A stretch of 62,699 nt of DNA from Rhizobium sp. Q54 (GTDB lineage: Bacteria; Pseudomonadota; Alphaproteobacteria; Rhizobiales; Xanthobacteraceae). This document shows, one piece after another, positions 27,026 through 35,860 of this stretch (the stretch's first letter is position 1; each line of letters opens with the position of its first letter). Made by a program: the position numbers and the translations under genes. The DNA lies in the NCBI GenBank assembly GCA_945907045.1, contig CAMDSH010000021.1, positions 1 through 62,699 on the forward strand, given 5' to 3'. The notes beneath the pieces are model-generated. The model was given only the letters and a program-made list of their open reading frames with translations, had not been told where the DNA came from and searched no databases.

Positions 27026-27619
27026 ATGAAACATGCGTCGACGCAAAGTCTGTTTGCGTATTGGGACGTGCAGCGTGGTGAACGGCTGGCGCCCGAGCGC
27101 AGTGACATCGATCCGGGTGCGATCCGGCACGTACTCGGCGACACTTTCGTGCTCGCCGTCGATTTCGTCGAGGAACACCGCTTCCGCCTCGCCGGCACGA
27201 AAGTCTGCGCGCTGTTCTGCCGCGAGCTAAAAGATGTCTCGTTCACCCAGTTGTGGAACGAAAAGAGCCGCGCGTCGATCGGCGATCTTCTCACCATCGT
27301 GTCGGAAGAAGCCATCGGCGTCGTGGCCGGCGCCACCGGCCGCGCCCAGGACGGATCGGACATGGAACTTGAATTGCTGCTGTTGCCGCTGGCGCGGCGC
27401 GGCCATGCGCGGGTGCGCGCGCTCGGCGTTCTGGCGCCGCTCGCGATCCCGTACTGGATGGGAACCAACCCGATCGTGGAACTGGAGCTGGGCGCTTTGC
27501 GCCATGTCGGGCCGGAAGTCGAAATCACGGATGCGCCACGTATTATGGCATCTCCCGAGGGCGCCAAGGTGCGGCACGGTTTCGTGGTTTATGACGGCGG
27601 GCGCGAACAAGGGGCATAA
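27026..27619 (+). CDS. PAS-domain protein (PAS_5 type)
   Basis: 197 residues. The pattern QSLFAYWDVQRGERLAPERS, IDPGAIRHVLGDTFVLAVD, FRLAGTKVCALFCRELKD is characteristic of the short alphaproteobacterial PAS_5 family. No output domain is attached. Its ligand and partner are unknown. It precedes a PilZ protein gene on the same strand after 94 bases. Confidence 0.85.
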   Translation: MKHASTQSLFAYWDVQRGERLAPERSDIDPGAIRHVLGDTFVLAVDFVEEHRFRLAGTKVCALFCRELKDVSFTQLWNEKSRASIGDLLTIVSEEAIGVVAGATGRAQDGSDMELELLLLPLARRGHARVRALGVLAPLAIPYWMGTNPIVELELGALRHVGPEVEITDAPRIMASPEGAKVRHGFVVYDGGREQGA

Positions 27620-27713
27620 CCGCTGCGTAATCGGGCTAACGGGCCATTAACAATAGCTGCATAGGGTCGCTGGCAGCCTTGGAAACCCGCGAATAAATAA
27701 GGCCCGCTACGCC

Positions 27714-28337
27714 ATGGCCCTGCCGCAAGCAAAAACCAAAATCCTGCCGTACAGCGAAGAGCGACGGCGGTTTTCGCGCGTCAAAGTCAATCTGCTTGGC
27801 CGTTACATGCTCCCCGACCATCGCGAATTCCCTTGTCAGGTGACGGATATGTCGCCGGGCGGGATGTCGCTGGTGGCGCCGGTCCTCGCTCAGCCGGGCG
27901 AACGGGTCATCGCCTATGTCGATCATCTCGGCCGGCTTGAAGGCATCGTCGCCCGCCATGTAACGAACGGTTTTGCCATGACGGTCGCGGCCAGCTCCCG
28001 CAAACGGGACAAACTGGCCGCCCAGCTCACCTGGCTCGCCAACCGCCACATCCTCAATCTGCCGGAAGATCGCCGCCACGGCCGTTTCACGCCGCGCAAT
28101 CCGCTGGCCCGCCTCATTCTGCCGAACGGCACCAACGTCACCTGCCGCATCATCGATATGTCGGCCTCGGGCGCCGCGATCGCGATCTCGCCGGAGCTGC
28201 GGCCCGCACCCGGCTCCGCCATCACCATCGGCAAAAGCCCCGCGCGCGTGGTGCGTCACATCGAAGATGGCTTCGCCGTCGAATTCACCCGCCTGCAACA
28301 TCCCGACTTTCTGGAAGAGAACGTTACCGGCGAGTAA
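27714..28337 (+). CDS. PilZ-domain protein with two PilZ units
   Basis: 207 residues. The first PilZ unit begins ERRRFSRVKVNLLGRYM, with the RxxxR c-di-GMP motif, and has VTDMSPGGMSL. The second begins DRRHGRFTPRNPLARL, with a weaker RxxxR-like motif, and has IIDMSASGAAIAIS. It is a probable cytosolic c-di-GMP receptor. A GGDEF-EAL enzyme is encoded at 52134, but not next to it. A hairpin plus T-tract at 28374-28404 may end transcription. Confidence 0.88.
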   Translation: MALPQAKTKILPYSEERRRFSRVKVNLLGRYMLPDHREFPCQVTDMSPGGMSLVAPVLAQPGERVIAYVDHLGRLEGIVARHVTNGFAMTVAASSRKRDKLAAQLTWLANRHILNLPEDRRHGRFTPRNPLARLILPNGTNVTCRIIDMSASGAAIAISPELRPAPGSAITIGKSPARVVRHIEDGFAVEFTRLQHPDFLEENVTGE

Positions 28338-28373
28338 AGCCGGAAGACGTCCAAACCGCCGCCGGCAGCGCAC

Positions 28374-28404
28374 AAGCGCGGCCCGCACGGCGCTTTTTCC
28401 TTTT
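28374..28404 (+). terminator. Probable terminator after the PilZ gene
   Basis: AAGCGC (28374-28379) and GCGCTT (28390-28395) form a short stem followed by TTTCCTTTTTT. It is 37 bases past the PilZ stop codon. Confidence 0.6.
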
Positions 28405-28533
28405 TTCCACGACTGAATTTCGCCGCCCGCGAGGGTAAACGGCGCGCATGCGTGCGCCTTGGAACCCGCATTCCAGCTGACTTAAGTATATTAATCCGTA
28501 TAATTTTACTAAAATTGGAATAGATAAGATTTT

Positions 28534-28565
28534 ATTCGAAGTTGTTTCGAATGAATACTGTATTC
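28534..28565. promoter_or_regulatory. AT-rich leader with two adjacent palindromes
   Basis: The 334-base gap before the transglutaminase-like gene contains an AT-rich island (about 28480-28570). Inside it are ATTCGAA-N5-TTCGAAT (28534-28552) and GAATA-CTG-TATTC (28553-28565), side by side. These look like operator half-sites for a dimeric regulator or curved promoter DNA. The rest of the gap shows nothing. Confidence 0.4.
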
Positions 28566-28671
28566 GTCTCTGGTTTTAGTTTGCTTCTCTTCAAATTCAC
28601 CTGCCCGATTTATCCGCACCGCAAAAACTTTGTGAGAAATGTGGTCCCAACAAGACGGGAAGGGGCCACAA

Positions 28672-29304
28672 ATGGGCGGGAATACAAAACGAATACTGGA
28701 CACGGCTGGCACCGTGGTTGTCGCGATGGCTGCGCTGTTGATCACAACTGCGACCACCAGCGCAGCCGGCGAGAAACCGTTCATCGCTGTCGGCGAGAAC
28801 GCGCGCGCGCCAATCGGCTGGGTCGAGTTCTGCATCGAATACGCGCCGGAATGCGCGACCAAACCGAGCACCCCGCGCGACGTCGTGTTCACGCCGAAGG
28901 CGTGGACTGACCTAGTCCGCGTCAACAAATGGGTGAACGACACCATCAAGCCGGTGACCGATCTCGAGCACTGGGGCGTTGTCGAGCGCTGGAGCTATCC
29001 GGACGACGGCAAAGGCGATTGCGAGGATTACGTGCTGCTCAAGCGCCGCATGCTGATGCAGGCGGGCTGGCCGCGCGAGGCGCTGCTGATCACCGTGGTG
29101 CGCGACAAGAAGGGCGAAGGCCACGCAGTGCTCACCGTGAAGACGAACAAGGGCGAATACGTTTTGGACAATCAGCACCCTGACGTCCTGCTGTGGTCCG
29201 ACACCGGTTATCGCTTCGTGAAACGCCAGTCGCAGTCCGATCCCAACGCCTGGGTCGCGCTCGGCGAACCGCGCTCCGCGCCCGCCACCGCTTCGGCTCG
29301 CTGA
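28672..29304 (+). CDS. Bacterial transglutaminase-like cysteine peptidase (BTLCP)
   Basis: 210 residues with a signal peptide (VVVAMAALLITTATTSAAG). It carries a Cys-His-Asp triad in transglutaminase-like order: C117 in GKGDCEDYVLLKRRML, H151 in KGEGHAVLTV and D166 in YVLDNQHPDVL. LapG, a c-di-GMP-regulated periplasmic protease that trims adhesins, belongs to this family, but no LapD gene is adjacent. The ATG at 28672 has GGGAAGGGG upstream. Confidence 0.9.
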   Translation: MGGNTKRILDTAGTVVVAMAALLITTATTSAAGEKPFIAVGENARAPIGWVEFCIEYAPECATKPSTPRDVVFTPKAWTDLVRVNKWVNDTIKPVTDLEHWGVVERWSYPDDGKGDCEDYVLLKRRMLMQAGWPREALLITVVRDKKGEGHAVLTVKTNKGEYVLDNQHPDVLLWSDTGYRFVKRQSQSDPNAWVALGEPRSAPATASAR

Positions 29305-29381
29305 ACGGAGTTCTGAACTCAACGAACTACGCGTCCCCGGTCACGTCCCCACCCCTCCCCGTCCCCAGACCGGGTTCGCGC

Positions 29382-29428
29382 GCGGCCGGCTCTCCCCCAA
29401 GAGCCGGCCGCACCCTGTTTCAGGGTGC
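29382..29428. terminator. Double hairpin between convergent genes
   Basis: GCGGCCGGCTCT (29382-29393) pairs perfectly with AGAGCCGGCCGC (29400-29411). Immediately after, GCACCCTG (29410-29417) pairs with CAGGGTGC (29421-29428). The pair sits between convergent stops and probably terminates both strands, although T-tracts are lacking. Confidence 0.65.
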
Positions 29429-29443
29429 GGGATTGCGGGAAAA

Positions 29444-29974
29444 TTACCCGATCCGCTTCAAGCCCTTCGCATATTGCTGCGAGCGCTTCACATAAATATC
29501 CGCGCCGCCGCGGATCATCTCGATCGCCTTGTCATCCAGCTTGCGGATGGCGCGCGCGGGCGCGCCGACGATCAGCGAGTTGTCGGGAAAGCTTTTGCCT
29601 TCGGTGACGAGCGCGCCGGCGCCGACCAGACAATTATTTCCGATCTTCGAGCCGTTGAGCATGATCGCGCCCATGCCGACGAGGCAATTGTCGCCGATGA
29701 TGCAGCCGTGCAGCATCACCTTGTGGCCGATGACGCAATTCGAACCGATGACGAGCGGAAATCCGGGATCGGTGTGCAGCGTCGCGTTGTCCTGGATCTG
29801 CGAGCGTGTCCCAAGCTCGATCCACTCATTGTCGCCGCGCAGCACCGCACCGAACCAGACACTTGAATCGGATTTGAGCCGCACACGGCCGATCAGCGCG
29901 GCGGTTTCCGCCACCCAGTAGCGCCCGTCGGCTGGAAATTCCGGTGCTTGTCCGTCGAGTTCGTAGATCGGCAT
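29444..29974 (-). CDS. Gamma-class carbonic anhydrase family protein
   Basis: 176 residues of left-handed beta-helix hexapeptide repeats. Metal-ligand histidines are in DNATLHTDPGFPLVIGSN and CVIGHKVMLHGCIIG, as in gamma carbonic anhydrases and YrdA/PaaY. The Arg-Asp pairs used in the trimer core appear in FGAVLRGDNEWIELG. The start at 29974 has GGAGA upstream. Catalytic activity varies in this family, so only the fold is certain. Confidence 0.9.
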   Translation of the reverse strand: MPIYELDGQAPEFPADGRYWVAETAALIGRVRLKSDSSVWFGAVLRGDNEWIELGTRSQIQDNATLHTDPGFPLVIGSNCVIGHKVMLHGCIIGDNCLVGMGAIMLNGSKIGNNCLVGAGALVTEGKSFPDNSLIVGAPARAIRKLDDKAIEMIRGGADIYVKRSQQYAKGLKRIG

Positions 29975-30104
29975 GCACTTCTCCGGCGCGCGCAATCAGG
30001 CTGAATGGATACCGGTCAGCCGCCCGGATTGCGCGCCAAATAAACAGGGCGCGACATTGCCATGAACGGAAAAGGTTTGCGAGACGAAGGCTTGGACTTA
30101 AAGC

Positions 30105-30458
30105 TCAGGCTTGCAGCAGTCCAAGCGCCTGCAGCGTCATCACGACGACGGTGCCGGACATCAGGCTCCACACGCCCGCCAGCACGGTCGCCATCATCAC
30201 GAACTCGAAGCGGCGGCGCTCGACGATGCGGCCTGCAAGCGTGTTGCGCATGATGATGAAGGGCGCGGCGAAATAGAGCAGCGGCACGGCGGCGATGGCC
30301 GCGGCATAGGGACCGCCATTGAGCAGGCTGAAGCTCGGCTGCTTCTTGGTGGCGAGCTGGTAGCCGGAGGCGCAAAGCCCCGCGACCGAAAAGCCGATCG
30401 CCAGAGCGATCATCGACTGAAGAGATTCAACGGACAACTGAACGGTATCAAGTGACAT
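30105..30458 (-). CDS. Small membrane protein of unknown function
   Basis: 117 residues with three or so predicted membrane helices: SMIALAIGFSVAGLCASGYQ, PYAAAIAAVPLLYFAAPFII and VMMATVLAGVWSLMSGTVVV. The start at 30458 (MSLDTVQLS) has GAGGCG upstream; the frame extends to 30524, but that part is Cys-rich and unlikely. Similar short proteins occur in Bradyrhizobium relatives without known function. Confidence 0.7.
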   Translation of the reverse strand: MSLDTVQLSVESLQSMIALAIGFSVAGLCASGYQLATKKQPSFSLLNGGPYAAAIAAVPLLYFAAPFIIMRNTLAGRIVERRRFEFVMMATVLAGVWSLMSGTVVVMTLQALGLLQA

Positions 30459-30611
30459 GCAAAACGCCTCACACACGCAACAACAGACGCATCTTTCGCA
30501 AGGCGGGCGGCCAAACGCCAGCACATCCTTAAGAAAAGGTTACCGGCGAAGTTATGGTTAACGAATGCTATAGCCCCGCTTGTATTGGTGCGGGATAGCG
30601 GGGGCAGTCGA

Positions 30612-31352
30612 GTGACGCGTACATGCAATCCCGTGCCGGGAGTGGTCGCGGCTGCGCTCATGGCCGTCTCCACCCTCATGCCGGACCAAACGCACGCAGC
30701 CGGCGGCGCCTACTACGTCGACACCGCCGAAGCGGCCAGCACCGGTTCCTGCAAGGTGGAGTCCTGGGCGTCCTTCGCCGGCAACAAGGATTTCTTCGCC
30801 GCGGCCGTCCCCACCTGCGGGATAAATGCCGCGCCCCCGGTCGAGATGAGCGCGCAAATCAGCCGCGACCGCACCGGCGATGAATGGTCAACCGCCGTCA
30901 CGCCGAGGCTCAAGACCAACCTGATCCCGACGGCGATCGGCGCGTGGGGCTTGGGGCTTTCCGCCGCGGCGGCTTACGACAATGTCAGGCGCGACAACAC
31001 CGCGCTGATGGTGGCCGCTCCGGTCACGCTGCGGCTCTCCAACGTCATGCGCATCAACGTCAACAACGGCTGGATGTGGGACCGCATCGCCGGCCGCCAT
31101 TACCTCACTTACGGCGCCGGTCTCGACTGGCGCACACCGGAGAACAATTTTATTTTCACCGCCGAGATATTCGGCCTTGCCGGCAGCGCAGACGTGAAGA
31201 CCGTCACCCAGCCGGGATTTCAAGCCGGGATTCGTTTCCGCCCGGTCGATCAATATTCCTTCGACATCATTTATGGCCGCAACATCGCCGGCGAGAACGC
31301 GAACTGGATCACGCTGGTGAGCACCGTGCGCTTCAACGTTCTCGATAAATAG
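30612..31352 (+). CDS. Outer-membrane beta-barrel-like protein of unknown function
   Basis: About 246 residues with a signal peptide ending HAAGG and a beta-rich mature part. Alternating strands such as AWGLGLSAAAAYDNV, PVTLRLSNVMRINVNNGWMW, HYLTYGAGLDWRTPENNFIF and ITLVSTVRFNVLDK suggest a barrel. Two Cys (TGSCKVE and VPTCGIN) may pair. The start is taken as the GTG at 30612, with GGGG 7 bases upstream; a GTG at 30585 is also in frame. Confidence 0.7.
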   Translation: MTRTCNPVPGVVAAALMAVSTLMPDQTHAAGGAYYVDTAEAASTGSCKVESWASFAGNKDFFAAAVPTCGINAAPPVEMSAQISRDRTGDEWSTAVTPRLKTNLIPTAIGAWGLGLSAAAAYDNVRRDNTALMVAAPVTLRLSNVMRINVNNGWMWDRIAGRHYLTYGAGLDWRTPENNFIFTAEIFGLAGSADVKTVTQPGFQAGIRFRPVDQYSFDIIYGRNIAGENANWITLVSTVRFNVLDK

Positions 31353-31423
31353 CGCCTTATCGCGGGAGCCCGCCCTGTCCGCGTGGCATACTCGGCCTTG
31401 CGATTCGCAAAGCAGGGTACGAG

Positions 31424-32140
31424 ATGGCTCAAACCGCCCACGGACATGTACGACAGCGCCGCGGGCATGGCGGCTCGCGCCTGCTCGCGCTGCCGCTGAT
31501 GCTGTTCGTGGGGGTGACGTTCGTCTCCGCCGCTTATGTTGCCTATGTGCTGTGGCCGCGCTGGCCCGGCCCGCCGGTGTCGCTCGATGCGCCGGCCATG
31601 CCGATTATCGTCGCCGGCACTGCCTTCAACGTGCAGCCCGCCGCTATGCGCCGCTCGGTGCAGCGCCAGCCCGGCGTGCATGAGCGCGTCGATCTCAGCT
31701 ATCTGTGGCCTTCCCTCACCCCGCCCGATCCGGCGATCAAAGCCACGCCGGAAAATCCGATCGATCCGAACGAGCGGCTGTTCGTCACCATCGCCAACGG
31801 CGACCTCACGCTGGCGCCGATGGAGCGGGTGAAGACGATCTATCCGCGCTATCTCGCGCCCAATACGACGCCGGGTCCGGGCGGGCTGACGCTGCGCGCG
31901 TTTCGCGACGCCACGCCCTATCAGGGCGAGGATTTGATTTTTAACGCAGCCGAGCCCGAACGCTTCCTCGCCCGCTGTACGCGCAAGGGCGTCGGCAATT
32001 CCGGCATGTGTTTATATGAAGTGCGGCTCGGCAACGCCGACGTGACGATGCGATTTCCGCGCGACTGGCTCAACGATACGCCGACGCTCGCCAAGGGGCT
32101 GGAGCGGCTGATCGCGCGCCTACACCCGCAGCCGAAGTAA
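31424..32140 (+). CDS. Single-pass membrane-anchored protein of unknown function
   Basis: 238 residues: a basic cytoplasmic N-terminus (HVRQRRGHGG), one membrane helix (LLALPLMLFVGVTFVSAAYVA) and a periplasmic domain. That domain has RLFVTIANGDLTLAPMERV and two Cys in FLARCTRKGVGNSGMCLYEV, probably disulfide-linked. This looks like a conserved Hyphomicrobiales protein; function unknown. It is convergent with the DUF3126 gene, 2 bases apart. Confidence 0.75.
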   Translation: MAQTAHGHVRQRRGHGGSRLLALPLMLFVGVTFVSAAYVAYVLWPRWPGPPVSLDAPAMPIIVAGTAFNVQPAAMRRSVQRQPGVHERVDLSYLWPSLTPPDPAIKATPENPIDPNERLFVTIANGDLTLAPMERVKTIYPRYLAPNTTPGPGGLTLRAFRDATPYQGEDLIFNAAEPERFLARCTRKGVGNSGMCLYEVRLGNADVTMRFPRDWLNDTPTLAKGLERLIARLHPQPK

Positions 32141-32142
32141 TT

Positions 32143-32553
32143 TTAGGCGAGGTCCATTTCCAGGATCGGCATTTCGAGAATGAAGGAGCGCCGCCCCTTC
32201 TCGTTCTCGATGAACACGACGCCGATGAATTCCTCGTCGAGATAGACTTCGACCGAATCCGTTTTCTTGAGGCGCCCCATTACGCGTATGCGCTCGTTGT
32301 CAAATTTGCGCCGCAGGTACATGTCGAGCAGCTTGTTCTGCTCGATATCGACGGCCTGGCCGAGCTCGAATTCCATGCGGAAATTGTACGAGCGATCCTC
32401 GTCCTCATCGTCGACGGCAAGATCGCCGAGCTTTTCCTCGCCGACGAAAACTTCGGCGGAATCATCTTTGTTGTGCGGTACGACGCGAATGCGCGGCGTA
32501 CCGAAGACGCGCTTGAGATAGGCGTCGAGTTTCTGAACTTCCTGAATATTCAC
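32143..32553 (-). CDS. DUF3126-family protein with the domain duplicated
   Basis: 136 residues made of two copies of the roughly 65-residue DUF3126 domain. Copy one runs from KLDAYLKRVFGTPRIRVVPH through DSAEVFVGEEKLGDLAVDDE and DRSYNFRME. Copy two runs from KLLDMYLRRKFDNERIRVMG through DSVEVYLDEEFIGVVFIENE to FILEMPILEMDL. The family, usually a single domain, is restricted to Alphaproteobacteria and has no known function. It lies 9 bases downstream of cysE on the same strand, as is usual for the family. Confidence 0.85.
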   Translation of the reverse strand: MNIQEVQKLDAYLKRVFGTPRIRVVPHNKDDSAEVFVGEEKLGDLAVDDEDEDRSYNFRMEFELGQAVDIEQNKLLDMYLRRKFDNERIRVMGRLKKTDSVEVYLDEEFIGVVFIENEKGRRSFILEMPILEMDLA

Positions 32554-32562
32554 GGCGGCTCC

Positions 32563-33387
32563 TTAAGATTCGACGCCGTATAGCATCTGATCCATCGTGC
32601 GCGAAGGCTCCGGGCAACCGGCTTCCCCAACCACGCGCGCCGGCACGCCGGCGACCGTGACGTTATTGGGCACCGACTTGATGACGACCGAGCCTGCGGC
32701 GATGCGCGCGCAATGCCCGACCTCGATATTGCCGAGAATTTTCGCGCCCGCGCCGATCATCACGCCGCGGCGGATTTTCGGATGCCGGTCCTCGTGTTCC
32801 TTGCCGGTGCCGCCGAGCGTCACGTCATGCAGGATCGACACATCGTCGTCGATGGAGGCGGTCTCGCCGACGACGAGGCCAGTGGCATGATCGAGGAAGA
32901 TGCCGCGGCCGATACTCGCCGCCGGATGAATGTCGCACTGGAGCACCGCCGAAGAGCGGCTCTGCAGGTAATAGGCAAAATCGCGGCGGCCTTTGCCCCA
33001 CAGCCAATGCGCCAACCGGTGCGACTGGATGGCGTGGAAGCCTTTGTAATACAGCACCGGCTCGATAAATCGGTGAGTGGCCGGATCGCGGTCGCGAATG
33101 GCGACGATGTCGGCGCGGAAAGACATGCCAATGCCCGGCTCGTCTTCAAGCGCGTTGGCATAAGCCTGACGGATGAGTTCGCCCGAAACATCCGCATGCG
33201 CGAGCCGCTCGGACAGGCGATGCACGATGGCGGCTTCAAGCGTGTCGTGATGCAGGATGGTCGAATAGATGAAGCTCGAAAGCTCGGGCTCGCGCCTGAC
33301 GACCTCCTCGGCCTCCTGGCGGATATGCGCCCAGACCGGATCGACCTTGTCGAGCGCATTGGTCGGCTTTGATCGCTGCTGGGCCAT
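32563..33387 (-). CDS. cysE: Serine O-acetyltransferase
   Basis: 274-residue CysE, making O-acetylserine from serine and acetyl-CoA for cysteine synthesis. The N-terminal helical domain is followed by hexapeptide repeats with the active-site segments IHPAASIGRGIFLDHATGLV and ILHDVTLGGTGKEHEDRHPK. The start at 33387 has GGGAGGGC upstream. It is followed closely by the DUF3126 gene. Confidence 0.97.
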   Translation of the reverse strand: MAQQRSKPTNALDKVDPVWAHIRQEAEEVVRREPELSSFIYSTILHHDTLEAAIVHRLSERLAHADVSGELIRQAYANALEDEPGIGMSFRADIVAIRDRDPATHRFIEPVLYYKGFHAIQSHRLAHWLWGKGRRDFAYYLQSRSSAVLQCDIHPAASIGRGIFLDHATGLVVGETASIDDDVSILHDVTLGGTGKEHEDRHPKIRRGVMIGAGAKILGNIEVGHCARIAAGSVVIKSVPNNVTVAGVPARVVGEAGCPEPSRTMDQMLYGVES

Positions 33388-33496
33388 GAATGCCCTCCCG
33401 GCGGATGAATGTGCGAAGCGGTATATGGCTCTTTTAGCACAGATTTCGAGGCGCCAATATCGGGGCCAGCACCCCGGTTTTTGTATGGCAGCACCG

Positions 33497-34249
33497 TTAT
33501 TTGTGTTGCGCCAGAAAGTTAACAACCCCCGCTTTGAATACTTTATCCCCGACGGCGAGCATGTGATCGCGCCCCGGAATATCGAGTGCCTGCGCATGAG
33601 GCATGAGCGCCGCAAGCTCATGCCCCGAACCCGCGACGGTGTCTTTCTCGCCGACTGCAACCAGCACCGGCATCGACAGGCTTTGCGCCTGCTCGCGCGC
33701 GAGCGTTTGCCGCGAGCCGCGGATGCACGCTGCAAGCGCGCGCAAATCCGATTTCGTCTGCTCGGCGAAAGCGCGAAAGACGCGGCCCTGCGGATCGGTG
33801 ACATCGGCGAGTGACGGCGCTTCCAGCGCGTCAGCGATGCTCTCCGGCAAACCGACGCCGTCCACCAGACGGATGCCGAGACCGCCGAGAATCATCGCGC
33901 GAACGCGCTTGGGATATTCGAGCGCGAAGAACGCCGCGATGCGTGCGCCCATCGAGTAGCCCATCACGTCGGCGCGCGGCAGCCCAACATGATCGAGCAG
34001 CGCGCGCACATCGTCCGCCATCGTCGCGCTGTTGTAGGCGGCGGGATCGTAAAGCTTGGTGGATTGCCCGTGGCCGCGATTGTCGAGCGCGATCACGCGC
34101 CGTCCCGCGCGCTTGAGTTCCGCGACCCACGCCGTGGCAACCCAGTTCACTTCCTTGCTGGAAGCAAAACCGTGAATGAGGACGATGGGATCGCCCTCAC
34201 CTTCATCGAGAAAAGCAATCTCGACGTGGCCATGATGAAAACTCGGCAT
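33497..34249 (-). CDS. Alpha/beta-fold hydrolase
   Basis: 250 residues with the catalytic triad of alpha/beta hydrolases: oxyanion region VLIHGFASSKEVNW, nucleophile elbow GYSMGARIAAFF (S99) and a C-terminal His in GRDHMLAVGDK. There is no signal peptide. Substrate unknown; esterase or C-C hydrolase are both possible. It is 8 bases downstream of the unknown membrane-protein gene on the same strand. Confidence 0.9.
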   Translation of the reverse strand: MPSFHHGHVEIAFLDEGEGDPIVLIHGFASSKEVNWVATAWVAELKRAGRRVIALDNRGHGQSTKLYDPAAYNSATMADDVRALLDHVGLPRADVMGYSMGARIAAFFALEYPKRVRAMILGGLGIRLVDGVGLPESIADALEAPSLADVTDPQGRVFRAFAEQTKSDLRALAACIRGSRQTLAREQAQSLSMPVLVAVGEKDTVAGSGHELAALMPHAQALDIPGRDHMLAVGDKVFKAGVVNFLAQHK

Positions 34250-34257
34250 GCCGTATT

Positions 34258-35376
34258 TTAGCCGCGCGCGACCATCGCCGCAAAGCGGGCCTGCTGCTCG
34301 GCGAGGCGGCGCTCCTTGCGGCGGCGGACGGAACGCAGCGTCATGCGCTCCACCGCGCCCTTGGTGGACGACACCAGAGCGAACAGCGTGAGCAGCGCGC
34401 CCAGCACCCAAATGCCGAGATCGAATGTCGCCACGGAGAGCACCAGCGCGCCCCGGCCCACCGATTTGAGGATCGCGCGGGTCTTGCCGCCTTTCGCCTC
34501 GGCCAGCGTCGCAACCCGCGCCATTTCGCGCGGCCCTTCCGCGATTTTCAGGCCATCGAGCGCGGCTTGCGTGCCTGCTTTGCTCTGCACGCGTCCCACA
34601 TTACGCACCAGTTGCATCAGGCCGCCGGCGCGCTCGACCTTCACGGCTTCACGCGCGGCGCGAACCGCGATGGCCGGATCGGACAGCGTTGCACCCACGA
34701 TGGCGGCTTTCAATTTGTCCCAGTCGACCACCTGACGCAGCGAGCGGCCGATCCACTCGGCCATTCCGGCGCTCAGGCGCTCGGTCTTGCGCGCAGCCTT
34801 GGCGAGCGACAAACCTACGCGCGCGGGCGCGGCAGCGCCGAAGGTGGCATAGGTGCCGGCCGTCACAGCGAGGCCAACGCAGGCAAGGCCCAGCACTACC
34901 TCGTCGACCTTTTCGCCGGTGGCGTAACGCGTGCCTTCGCGCACCGCATCACGGATATCGCCGAATACAAAAAGATCGCCGAGCGCGGTCCCGGCAAGTC
35001 CCACCACGTCGCTCGGCTCGCCTGTCACCAGCCCGCGCGCGAAACTCTCGGCGGCGTGCGAGGCGGATGCGGCTTCAACCGATGCCGCGACGACTTTTTC
35101 CGTCAATGCAGGAGCGACGGCGATTTTGCGCTCTTCCGCCAGCTCGACGAAGCTGCGCGCCAGGTCGGCATCCTTCGCCGCCAGCGCCGCCTCGATCTCG
35201 CGGGCCGCCACCTCGGGTGTGAAGCCGCGGTCGAGCTCGCGATCGGCCATGCGAGCGGGATCGTTCTCCACCGCCAGCAGCGATTCCGCTTCCAGCCCGC
35301 GCGGCACGACATAGCAGGCCGCCACCGCCAGAACGGCGGCGATGAAAAGCGACAAGGCGATGCGAAACCGGCTCAT
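34258..35376 (-). CDS. Membrane-associated protein of unknown function
   Basis: 372 residues. One N-terminal membrane helix or signal (RIALSLFIAAVLAVAACYVV), Ala-rich helices, a hydrophobic central segment (VVLGLACVGLAVTAGTYATF) and a C-terminal helix (LGIWVLGALLTLFALVSSTK) ending in a very basic tail with VRRRKERRLAEQQ. I do not recognise the family. It probably shares a transcript with the hydrolase gene downstream. Confidence 0.75.
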   Translation of the reverse strand: MSRFRIALSLFIAAVLAVAACYVVPRGLEAESLLAVENDPARMADRELDRGFTPEVAAREIEAALAAKDADLARSFVELAEERKIAVAPALTEKVVAASVEAASASHAAESFARGLVTGEPSDVVGLAGTALGDLFVFGDIRDAVREGTRYATGEKVDEVVLGLACVGLAVTAGTYATFGAAAPARVGLSLAKAARKTERLSAGMAEWIGRSLRQVVDWDKLKAAIVGATLSDPAIAVRAAREAVKVERAGGLMQLVRNVGRVQSKAGTQAALDGLKIAEGPREMARVATLAEAKGGKTRAILKSVGRGALVLSVATFDLGIWVLGALLTLFALVSSTKGAVERMTLRSVRRRKERRLAEQQARFAAMVARG

Positions 35377-35608
35377 CCAGTCTCTCTAACGTTGTCCGAA
35401 TCCGGCGTGAAAGCGCATGGTACCCACCTAGTCCGCTCACGCGGAATCGCAATGGGGATAACCCGCGCGCCCTGCCGCTCGCGAAGAAAACGCTTTCGAT
35501 TCAATAGTGTTCCGGCGCGACGGAATTGAGGCTTTATCCCTAGGGAGCGCTGGAAATCGCGCAAGTGGATCGCTAAGGTGCCGCCACTCATCGTTAAGGA
35601 AAAATCAA

Positions 35609-35851
35609 ATGGCCGAACGGGTCATCCCTCACTTTCATAACGATCTGGGCGTGCCGGTGGTCGAGATCGGCGCGCATGAATTCATGTGCGTCGGCGCACT
35701 GGAGCCGTTCGATCATCCGCATGTCTTCCTCGACATGGGCGGCGATGCCGAAATCATCTGCCCCTATTGCTCGACGCTCTACCGGCACGACGCTTCGCTC
35801 GATGCCCGCGCCGCGCGTCCGGCGGCCTGCGCCCTGCCCGCCGCCGCCTGA
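35609..35851 (+). CDS. Short CHCC-type zinc-finger protein
   Basis: 80 residues of the zf-CHCC family, small proteins related to the NDUFS6/complex I accessory zinc domain. Metal ligands are His and Cys in EFMCVGALEPFDHPH and the CxxC pair in EIICPYCSTLYRHD. Ribosome site AAGGA lies before the ATG at 35609. It is followed after 9 bases by a monooxygenase gene. Confidence 0.88.
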   Translation: MAERVIPHFHNDLGVPVVEIGAHEFMCVGALEPFDHPHVFLDMGGDAEIICPYCSTLYRHDASLDARAARPAACALPAAA

Positions 35852-35860
35852 GCATTTGCG

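Noticed and set aside
26732..27178. 148-residue minus-strand frame in the rhomboid-PAS gap
   Set aside because: It overlaps the PAS gene start, has no recognisable domain and no ribosome site; the structured region reads better as a small RNA.
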